DNA from: Omphiscola glabra
Taxonomy: Eukaryota; Mollusca; Gastropoda; Lymnaeidae
Direction of reading: 5' to 3'
Assembly: GCA_964017045.1 (NCBI GenBank)
Contig: OZ024806.1
Location: forward strand, 25,159,503 to 25,223,502
DNA length: 64,000 nt
The notes under the pieces: generated by a model
What the model saw: only the letters and a program-made list of their open reading frames with translations
Database searches by the model: none
What the model was told of the DNA's origin: nothing
Position numbers and translations under genes: made by a program
In this document: positions 36,801 to 48,800 of the stretch, in pieces
Layout of the letters: every line of letters starts with the position of its first letter
Position numbering within the stretch: position 1 is the first letter of the stretch

Positions 36801-39800
36801 TCATGTATGATGCATGATTAAATTGTTCCTGTCATATAGAATGTATGAGTGTATTAAAACTATCATATATCACTTTAGGAAATGGCGTCAGCGGGCCGTC
36901 GAGCTTGCGCTCCTTATGCCCTCCCCGGCGCCCACCCGCACCTGCCGGCCGCCTCGGCGGCAGGCCGTGCGAAAGGGCGCCAGAGACCTCCCCGGGCGTG
37001 GAGCGTCCCCGCCCGCAACCGCTCGATCGGGTTCGCCGGCGGAGACCCTCCCCGACCGGAGACATCTGGTCGACCAAAGACGCTGTGTTTCAAGCGTCCG
37101 TAGTCCACTCTCCCAGGGGCCGGGACAGTAAATTAACGTCCTAATATCTCCCCCCACCCGTCCCGGGGAAGCATCGGATGCCCTCTAAGAGGGATTCTAC
37201 AGTGGGTTTCCACCTCGCGACTAGTTCGCGAAATAGCTGGGACGAAACGGTTGCCTAGGAGCAGCTTTCTCAGGGCTGCATATTTAGAATCACCGGCTAT
37301 AGGCTTCCACCACAGCCTATAGCCTCATATCCCTTAACGGCAACTTGTAATCATGATCCCTACCCTGTGTTTGCCTTTTCTTCCCCCTGTGAAGCATCAC
37401 AGGTGGCAGCCCTGTAGGAGCTGTTTATTCCAGCAACTACCATGCATGGCCGTGTCTGCCACGCGGGACACGCAATGGTTGTAATGGTTGTAACTATCAT
37501 ATAGAATGTATGAGTGTATTAAAACTATCATATAGAATGTATGAGTGTATTAAAACTATCATATAGAATGTATGGTGGTATTGATACTGTCATATAGGAT
37601 GTATGATGGTATTTATACTTTTATTTAGAATGTATTGAGGTGTTGATACTCACTCTTAAATTGAATGTTTTAGGATATTTTTACATTTTCTAAGCACTAT
37701 CATAGAACTATTACTTATTGAAGTTACAAATAGGTATTTTTAATTAATGTAAGACTTCAGAGCATTTCTCATGTTCCCAGGAAATGATGAGGAAAGAGAG
37801 GAAGCTGTCCATCTCATGATGAGAAGTGGACAACTGGACACGGCTCTGGCGTATGCAGAAGAAGGTTTCTTTAAACCATTAAGGGCAGCAATCCTTATTT
37901 CCATGGCTATGGGGTCTAATAAGGAAGTGAGTTTGGGGAATTAAAGAAATGAATTATATTCGTATGATTTCATATAACAATAAATGAAAAGTAAAAAGAA
38001 CTGTTGGTCGGTATTTATAGTTCTTAAACCCCGGGCCATCGCATGACCTTTAGAGGCCCTCCAGCTCCAGCCACTTTATTTCAATTTAAAAATCCTTCTA
38101 TTCAATTTTATTTCCCCACATCACAAGCTTGTGTCCTTTAAATAACCCAGGCTACTTGCAGCCGCTGGGGTTGGGGCCCAATATGGCTGTGCTTAAACTT
38201 CATCAAATGGGGATTGCTATATCAATCCTCTATATAATGAGAGTGTATATAATAGTCCTCTATATAATGAGAGTGTACATGTTAGTCTTCTATATAATGA
38301 GAGAGTATATATTAGTCCTCAATATAATGAGAGTATATATTAGTCCTCTATATAATTAGAGTGTATATATTAGTCCTCTATATAATTAGAGTATATGTTA
38401 GTCTTCAATATAATGAGAGTGTACATATTAGTCTTCTATATAATGAGAATGTACATATTAGTCTTCTATATAAGGAGAATGTATATATTAGTCCTCTATA
38501 TAATGAGAGTGTATATATTAGTCTTCAATATAATGAGAGAGTATATATTAGTCTTCTATATAATGAGAGTGTACATATTAGTCTTCTATATAATGAGAAT
38601 GTACATATTAGTCTTCTATATAAGGAGAATGTATATATTAGTCCTCTATATAATGAGAGTGTATATATTAGTCATCTATATAATGAGAGAGTATATATTA
38701 GTCCTCTATATAATGAGAGTGTATATATTAGTCCTCTATATAATGAGAGTGTATATATTAGTCTTCAATATAATGAGAGTGTATATATTAGTCCTCTATA
38801 TAATGAGAGTATACATGTATTATTTTGTAATACAATTTCTCTATTAGTTTTAGAAACCATGAAAAAAATTGTCATTTTTATTTCATTTGTAAAATTTGTT
38901 TATTTCTAGCCTGAAGTTGAAGAACATTTTAAAGCAGCCAGGAATATTTATGCTGAATTGGGAGATCGTTGCGGTCAAGCTCTCGCAACGCTTTTGCATG
39001 GAAAATATACAAAGGAACTGAAAAGGCTAAAGGAAGGTATCATTTAACTGAATTTATTTTACAGTGGTACAAATGTTGGCTGATAGTGGTACAAATGTTG
39101 GCTGATAGTGGTACAAATATTGGCTGACAGTGGTACAAATGTTGGCTGACAGTGGTACAAATGTTGGCTGATAGTGGTACAATTATTGGCTGACAGCGGT
39201 ACAAATGTTGGCTGACAGTGGTACAAATGTTGACTGACAGTGGTACAAATATTGGCTTACAGTGGTACAAATGTTGGCTGACAGTGGTACAAATATTGGC
39301 TGACAGTCGTACAAATGTTGGCTGACAGTGGTACAAATGTTGGCTGACAGTGGTACAAATGTTGGCTGACAGTGGTACAAATATTGGCTGACAGTGGACG
39401 GAACTTTTAAATGCCACCGAAGCAATCAAGCTTTATTTCCAACCTAAACATTTACGGCTAAGAAAATACATGTTTATGTCAGGCCTGATGACGCTATAAA
39501 AATTAATTAGTCAGGTCGATTTCAATTCCAGCTTACAAACTGTTTAATGACCCTGCTTGTCCCCATTTACCCGGACAACTGGAAAGTTTTGCTGCTGTCG
39601 TTGAACTGTCCAACAGCAAATCACTTCTGTCACCAGGAGAATGCAGTCATTTCATTAAAAAAATCATTGGCCTGGGAATCGAGGTGAGACCATTGGGGCT
39701 CATTACTTAACCAGGCTGACCAGCAATATTATTAGCCACTACTTTGTTAAGAGCCTGGGGTTCTCAAATCAGGCACAAAAAATATTGTGAATCCCCTCTA

Positions 39801-42800
39801 CATACATAGGAGCCAGAATGATCAATAAATTGATTGTGGGCCCTTAATGTATAGAAGAAGAAATGGTGACAACTATTTGTTTAAATGAGATTCATTGCAA
39901 TTATTCGTGTATTTATAATATTGTATAAATTTTATTGCTGCAAATAACTCGTAGGCTGTACTAATTATACACAAAAACAATCAGTATTTATGTGTCCTCT
40001 ATTCATATGTATTTTTCATCTTTAAAGTTTATACAAATTTTGACTGGGAAAAAAGAACAATGGCAAAAATATGTGGAGTTCTATGGCCTAGAGCTGGATG
40101 TGACAAGGCAGAAGTTGACATGGTATCCAAACGAACAGCCGTTATATAAGAATGTACAAAAATGTGATGGTAAGACCAAGTATTACACAGTGGAGGTAAA
40201 AGAGGTAAGTTAGGGGGGTGTGGAACTGAATTATTTTAGTGTGTGGACCTGACGTGTTTTAGTGTGCTGAACTGACATGTTTTAGTGTGTGGAACTGACA
40301 TGTTTTAGTGTGTGGAACTGACATGTTTTAGTGTGTGGAACTGACATGTTTTAGTGTGTGGAACTGACATGTTTTAGTGTGTGGAACTGACATGTTTTAG
40401 TGTATGGAACTGACATGTTTTAGTGTGTGGAACTGACATGTTTTAGTGTGTGGAACTGACATGTTTTAGTGTGTCTTTTTTTAATGTGTGGAGATAGGAT
40501 GTTTTAGTGTGTAGAATTTAGTTGTTTTAGTATGTGGAGCCGGGGCATGGTGGACATTTTTTCTGGGGCTTATTTATTTTAGATAAATTTCCAGACCTTA
40601 TTTCTCTCATATAAAAAAGTGTTCACCGCAATGCCACAAAAACTGAACTTGTGCACTTCATTTATTTAACAACTGAGAAATGTGTCATCATCTCCACAGG
40701 CTGTTGAAGTGCTGACCACACATACTGTGGAGATTATGAAAAAGCTGACAAAAGCTGTTAGAAAATGTCTCTGGCGACTGGCTGACCAGAAGATAACCTG
40801 TCAGAAATTCCATGAAGAACTCAAGTGTGACCAGGTGTCCTGCAAGAATCAGCACAACTGGGATTCCATCAGGGATAATGATAGGGAAGCGGCTCTCAAC
40901 ATGTTGATCTTAAATGTGAGAATGTTTTCAGGGTTGATTTAATCTCATGCAGAGATTACTCAGTATCAATTTAAGGATTTGGTCCACATTTATGTTAGCA
41001 GGCTATCTCTTCAGATAGAATGATTACAAGTATTTTATTTCATAATATCATTTCATCAGTTTGAATTAAACTTCATCTGTCACCCCCAACTCATCAGAAT
41101 TTTTTTTACACTAGATCAGGGGGTCAACAAACTTTTTTCCCGGCGGGCCGAATGAACTGGCCAGATAACGGAAAAAATAACGAGCGGGCCTGACAATCAT
41201 TCTGTACAATACTTACAAGCAAGTTCAAGTACCGCCGGCGGGCCTGCGGATCCGGTCCGGGGGCCGTAGTTTGGTGACCCCTGCACTAGATTTTACAGCA
41301 CTATAATGTGTATCCCACTATCTCACTGGATAAGTTACCCTATAATCTTTTACTCACTTAGGCTCTATATTAAATTATAAGTTTGCTTCCCACAATCTCA
41401 CCAGGTTGAGTTAGACTACAATCTGTTCCAAGCAGCTGAGAAGCTAGAAAAGTGTGGCATGGCTGATGTGAAGAAAATTCTTCTTCAAGAATCCAACTGG
41501 AAATCAGTGGAAAGACTGCTTGAGTTTCTAGTTCCCTCGAGACCATACCCTGATCCTGACATTGGACAAGTCTTGAAGTTTGTTGCCAATATCGGAAACT
41601 CACAGGAAACCGTGGCCCAAGTTGAAAGGTTAAAATTTTAAGCCGTGATAGAAGTCTTGCAATAATTAGTATATCAGCAGATAACTGAGTGATCATCAAC
41701 TAATTATTATTATTTTTTATTAAGTACTTTATTTAATTTTATTTTGACTCAAACATAGAACATTTTTTGTTTTACATAACATATGAATTATAGTTGAATT
41801 ATGAACTGATACTGGGGTCAGCTATCTAGTGTAGTTCCTTAGGAAACTAAGCACAATATTTCAGATCATTAAATCAACCATTTGAGAGTTTAGAAAATTC
41901 CTTAAAAGAAAAACTGTGATGAATTGTTAATATTTAGGATTATACATCACGCTTTTAAGAGAAGGATTTGTAATTATTCTGGATTTGAGTGGGGTGTTGA
42001 AAAAACGTAGCAAATGAACAAAGCATGAGCAGATGGATATTGGTATTACAGCAAGCGGTACTGCAGTCATGGGAACAAGTCCACCTGCTCAGTTATAACT
42101 GTTGTTGATAAATTTTTAAAAAATAGATCAATTGTTTGACAGGACTAGTATTCATGTTGTAATATTGTGTTAAATTAAAATATAACCTTATCATTTTAGA
42201 TACACAGAACTTAGGGTTTTGTTCAAGGTAGTTTGGTATTTTTTTTTGTTGGGGGAGGGGGGAGTGGGGCAGGGGGGATTTAGGGGGCTTTGAGGCCCAA
42301 TTACCTGGTTGAAAAAAGTTAAAAGCAATCAAAAACTTAAATATAATTTTTAAAATAAAATTTTAACCAAAAAATCAAAATAATACATTCTTATAACACA
42401 TGAACAAATTTCCTTAGGAATAAAAAAATATCTTTGAACTGTTGGATTAGTCTGATCCAACACTGTTCAGAGAGATTTTATCATAAAATTAAAAAATAAT
42501 TTTTGTACACAGCTTGTTATGGTCAAAAGTACTTTAATTGATAATGAATAATAAGTTACTCTCACATTCAAAATTATCTGTGATATATTTAATTGACCAC
42601 ACCTTTTCATTTATTTCTGTGTAGATATTTGCAATTTCGGTGGGTGAATGTCAGTACTGGTGAATTGGTGAGGTTAACCTGCTGGGTAACAAAGGCAGTG
42701 TTTTGGTCATCTATGCTGCAACTGAAGATGGATGTACAGAAAGAAGTTACACAATTTGAGGTAAGCCTGCCATAGTAATAACTGTGTTTTTATTAATTTT

Positions 42801-45800
42801 AACATAATGATGACATCCTCTGATATAAGAAACAGTGGAACAGAAACCTGACCTAGGAGACAGCTGCCAGAGAAATTGGAAATAGAATTCGTACAGCTCC
42901 CAGAGAAATCAAATGGCAGATAGACAGAAGTCAGAGAAATGGCAGATAGACAGAAGTAGGACATATCCCAGAGAAATGGGAGACAGAAGTCAGACAGCTG
43001 CCAAAGGAACGGCAGACTGAAGTCAGGTAGCTCCCAGTGAAAACCAAATGGACAAAAGTCAGCTTCTGAAGAAATGGCAGAAGTGGTCTTCCTCTGCTGA
43101 TATAAAAAGCAACGGCAGCTGTCAGCACTTGTCAGCATTTGAAGTTTTTATGAGAGAGTTTTTTTTGTTTGTTCATTCTTCGCATGCAAAGATAGCCAGG
43201 GCTTGGGCTTAAGTAGTCTGACTTGACATTTATTTCATTTTAAGTGAGGGAGACTTGCTCAACTCATCAGCCCCATTCTCTCGTCCTATTTGATCAAGAT
43301 GACTGGAAATAAATCACAATGCAGGTGTCTCATTGGGCTCTTGATTTGTTGGAGTTTTTATTATGTCAATGTCACATCTCTTACTGGACTCCTTCTCCAG
43401 TTTGATTTCAGAGTTTGCCTTCTCTTAGATATGTTGCCATCCAAAGCTAACGAGTCCCATCCACCATTCACAGGCTAATGGGACTATACTAAAAGTAGTA
43501 CCATTCACAAGCAAATGGGACTATACTAAAAGTAGCACCATTCACAAGCAAATGGGACTATACTAAAAGTAGCACCATTCACAGGCTAATGGGACTATAC
43601 TAAAAGTAGCACCATTGCACGTTAGCAAGAATGAAGTTCTTGAATAAAAATGTAAAAATAGAAATCCTACGCACATTCAAATTCATGGTGAGTTAGCGCA
43701 TTTTCCACAGACAACTCTAGTTTGATTTCAGTTTGCCTTCTCATAGATAGGTTGCCTTCCAAAGCTAACGAGTCCCATCCACCATTCTCAGTCTAATGGG
43801 ACTATACTAAAAGTAGCACCATTCGCATGGATGAAAGGCTTCTTATTCATGGGTTTAAGTGTGGTCAGAATCCAGTAAAATAAATATATCTACATAGGTC
43901 CTTAAATCTAAACCAGCGGTCAACAATAAATGGATGTGAAAATTAGAATTTTTTCCCAACTTGTTTAATTTTATTTTAAAAAATAAATGTTTTTGCCTTC
44001 TTCTAATTTGTTCCACATTTTCAAGAATTCATACGGTGCACTAGACTGTTATTTTTTGTATAAGTAAATGATTACTAAACCAATTGCTTTGCAAGAAACT
44101 AATAAATATTTGCTTGCAATTGTGACCTTATGACCTGTCTATTAAACTCATCTTGACTTGCTCCTGATAATTTGTAGTGTAATATCATCAAACTTTATGG
44201 AAAATCATAAAATGTTGATATAAGTTCATTTTGTTCTTTGACTTTACCAAATAATTACATTTTTTTTGTTCCAGAATCAAATAAGTCAGAAAGTGACAAA
44301 CAAAAGTCCCGAAAACTTATCATCTCTTGGACTGTATCAATCTGTGGCGGGACCAGATGGTCAAACACAGCTGCACTTTGCTGGCTCATTGTTCATGCAA
44401 TCATTCAACGAGATCAGCTGTTCAGGGGACATGCACAAGTCAACCAATCTTTTTGTAGAAATGTTGAACCTAATTGGTCAGTGTGGTCAGGGAATGAGGC
44501 TGCCACATTCAGACTTGGAGTACATCATTTTCTGGACGGAATTTCATTTTTGTGTGTCCATCTTCAACTTGGCCAATGTAAGTGTTCATTAAGTCACATT
44601 TATCCTTCCCGTTTGAGAACCATCTGTAACTCAATGTATTCATCCTTTAAGGCTGATCTGATTATTATGTAAATTTCATTTCTCTGCATACAATACATAT
44701 AAAATGCATTTTTTGTTTTCCATGGTGAGATTTTTTTTCTAACACCACAAGGTATACCAAAACAAGTCATGTGTTACTTCTCATAATTCTACTTAAAAAT
44801 GGTACATTCTTGCAAGCATTTTCAATTTCTGTTTGAAAGTTACAAATTGTTTTTCAAACATTGAAACCTAATGAAATAAGACCCGCCCTAATATATTTAG
44901 AGGGATCAAACTGAACAATGTGACCTGTACCACACAAACCAGCCACTACAATCGTGAATCAAATATTCTTGCACAATAATTGCTCGGAACCACCTGGACA
45001 ATACCGCCATGAACTTGACATCTATCGAAAGCTTCAGGACCGCCATGGCATCTGATAGGAGCCGTTAGGATGGCAGCATCGCTTCTCCAACTGTTGCACA
45101 TACGGATGCAGCAACGTACCAAACCAGAACCTGATGAGGAAAAAGTAACAACTAAAAAAAACAACAGAATAATTGTGTCATAATGTCCCTCATCACATCT
45201 CAAGAAAACAGGGACAGTATAGTTTGCATAGTGCAATTTTAACCATTATCAGCATTGCACATGCAATAAATATTATATTTATCTGTATTATGTTTGTTTT
45301 GTAATTTGGCAATTCAATGATTATGTCAATTATTTTGATTGCTTTTTTTGAGTTTTCCCCATCTGAAATTGATGAATTCTTTTTTTCATGTACACCAGTG
45401 TCAGAGACATCGGAAACAAGCTTTCTACTTGCCCAATTCTTTGTTGGCTCGTGTCAATCTGGTCAATGCTTGCCAAAAATCAGACATGACAGTGCAGGAA
45501 ATTATCTTAAGGCAGGAGCTGTATTCCGTAGATGACATCATGGATACACAAACTCAGCTGATCAACATTTTACTTGGCTCTGAAAGCAGGTCAGCTGTTG
45601 TTTGTGATTTTTTACTCTATTTTTAAATTTTTGTGTGTAGCATAGGCGCCTGACAATTGGTCCCACAAGATGTTGTTTGTTTACCTACCAATTTTTTTGT
45701 TTTTTTAATCATGATTTACCTATTCCTCAAGAATAACTAACCTGATTGTCTGAGTAAGTAGCAGGGTAACTATAAAGCAAGGAACACAACCATTACATCA

Positions 45801-48800
45801 CAAGAACATAACCATTGCGTCACAGGAAAGTGACAATTGAGTTACAGGCACATAACTATAGCACCACAGGCACATGACAATTGCACCACATGCATACAAC
45901 TATAGCACCACAGGCACATAACCATCTCACCATAAACGGCACACAAACATTGCCCAACAGGCACACACTATAGCACCACAGGCATACAACTATAGCAACG
46001 CAGGCAGGCGGTCATTGCAGCCAAGTCACACAACCATTGCAGCACAGGAACACGATTATTGCACCACAGGCATAATAATAAAGTTTATTGAAAATCACGC
46101 TTCATCCCCAAAGGCATACAACCATTGCGCCACAGGCATACAACCATTGCACCTCAGGCATACAGGTCATTTTTACTTGCTAACAAATTTTGTTTGATAC
46201 ATATCCAGTTTGCTCCTATTGTTACACCAAACAACATCAAGAACCTGTTAAAACTTTTGTGTCCTTTTCATTTCTTTATTTATGAAAGTAAATCATCTCT
46301 GTGTAGCATCTCTAACATTTGTGTTCACAACTTTCAGCAGTCTCAGTTTGTTTCGCTATGTCAAAGTCCTCTGTCAAGGAAGCAGTCCTGAGAAACTCCT
46401 GGCTGAAAGAATCATTATCTTAACTCTGGTTACTCTCCTGAACATCCCAAACCACTATGTGGATAACAAATTTGAAGTTTGTATCAGGAAAGAACTATCC
46501 AAGGTTTGTGTTTATACTTTATAGTAAATAATTATAAATTGTTCTTCTGTACCTTACATTTGTACTTAGATTCATAAGTTAAAAATCAGCTTTGATCACA
46601 AAAATGTTCCCCTTGCTGATTTCAGCTGGATTATAAAGCTGTACCTGGACGTCTAGAAAGTCTTGTACATGAGGCCAAGAGAGGTAAAAGGTACTCTGAT
46701 GTAGCCACTTGTCTGGCAGATTACTTCAGTATTAGCAAACACAATGAACTTGTGTACTGTATGTGGCACAGCCATTCAAACAACCCGCTGACGTTGAGGC
46801 AACTTGACCTTTCGAGGTTTCCCAACATGCTTTTCTACAATCTCAAGAAAGCACAGATAGTGAAGGAGGAAAAGGTAAGACACTAATAAGGACTGCCATT
46901 TGTTTGTTTGTTTGTATAATTGTTTTAAAACTTGTTTATTGTTTGATAGATATATATATATATATATACATTCCAGCATGGGTTTATCTAAATCCGTGCC
47001 AGCAATGGTGAAAAAAAGCTAGTTAAAAGATATGCTTTTTTGTAAATTGCTGTCATTAGGGAGGAGTTTCAGTGCTGGTTTGGATGTAGGAGTTGTAGTG
47101 GCACTTGGTGTAGCCTGGTGGATGTAGGAGTTGTAGGGGCACTTGGTGTAGCCTGTTGGATGTAGGAGTTGTAGTGGCACTTGGTGTAGCCTGGTGGATC
47201 TAGGAGTTGTAGTGGCACTTGGTGTAGCCTGGTGGATGTAGGAGTTATAGTGGCATTTGGTGTAGCCTGGTGGATGTTGGAGTTGTAGTGGCACTTGGTG
47301 TAGCCTGGTGGATGTTGGAGTTGTAGTGGCACTTGGTGTAGCCTGGTGGATGTAGGAGTTGTAGTGGCACTTGGTGTAGCCTGGTGGATGTAGGAGTTGT
47401 AGTGGCACTTGGTGTAGCCTGGTGGATGTTGGAGTTGTAGTGGCACTTGGTGTAGCCTGGTGGATGTTGGAGTTGTAGTGGCACTTGGTGTATCCTGGTG
47501 GATGTAGGAGTTATAGTGGCATTTGGTGTAGCCTGGTGGATGTAGGAGTTGTAGTGGAACTGGGTGTAGCCTGGTGGATCTAGGAGTTGTAGTGGAACTT
47601 GGTGTAGCCTGGTGGATGTAGGAGTTGTAGTGGCACTTGGTGTAGCCTGGTGAATGTTGGAGTTGTAGTGGCACTTGGTGTAGCCTGGTGGATGTTGGAG
47701 TTGTAGTGGCACTTGGTGTAGCCTGGTGGATGTAGGAGTTGTAGTGGCACTTGATGTAGCCTGGTGGGTGTAGGAGTTGTAGTGGCACTTGGTGTAGCCT
47801 GGTGGATCTAGGAGTTGTAGTGGCACTTGGTGTAGCCTGGTGGATGTAGGAGTTATAGTGGCATTTGGTGTAGCCTGGTGGATGTTGGAGTTGTAGTGGC
47901 ACTTGGTGTAGCCTGGTGGATGTAGGAGTTGTAGTGGCACTTGGTGTAGCCTGGTGGATGTTGGAGTTGTATTGGCACTTGGTGTAGCCTGTTGGATGTA
48001 GGAGTTGTAGTGGCACTTGGTGTAGCCTGGTGGATGTTGGAGTTGTAGTGGCACTTGGTGTAGCCTGGTGGATCTAGGAGTTGTAGTGGAACTTGGTGTA
48101 GCCTGGTGGATGTAGGAGTTGTAGTGGCACTTGGTGTAGCCTGGTGGATGTAGGAGTTGTAGAGGCACTTGGTGTAGCCTGGCGGATGTAGGAGTTGTAG
48201 TGGCACTTGGTGTAGCCTGGTGGATGTAGGAGTTGTAGTGGCACTAGGTGTAGCCTGGTCTATGACTGTTAGGAACCTATATAAATCTGGCACACATGAA
48301 CATTTTCTCCATCATGAGCTGTTAACGTTTTTACCTCACCTGTTACTGTAACTACCTGGAAGTTTTGAGTTTTAACCTCTATATAAAAATCCAGTTACAA
48401 ATTGTGTCTCTATCAGGAGCCAGATAAGTTAATATTTCAGTTCCAAGGAGAGCTCTTCCAGAGATTATGACCAAATCTACTGGACTTAAACTGGGCCAAT
48501 GTCCTTTTTTGGGGGGGGGGGGTTAAATTTAAGATTGGACATTGACTTAAGTGTCAGAGTAAGATCTGGATTTACACCATGGAAACCAGCAACAGCATGT
48601 AATACTCTTAAAAACTTTCATAATTATTCAACCTTCAGTTCTAATACACCAGTTGCGATATCCAATTCAAATACTTTTTGTCCAGAATTTCCTAATAGAC
48701 TGTAGTAAACTTGGCCAAATCATCTGAATCTATTTTTTTTTTTTTTTAAATTAGAATGCTCCATTTATTTGAAAAGAAAAAATAAATCTTTGTCTTTTAT

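Noticed and set aside
36870..37491. 28S or 18S rRNA fragment
   Set aside because: GC-rich and structured, but I could not match either strand to conserved rRNA segments from memory; short similarities ('gtgtttcaag') are too brief.
47019..48293. Long minus-strand open frames (over 300 codons)
   Set aside because: 38-bp array read in three frames; repeats of the same PGYTKCHYNS-type words in each frame.
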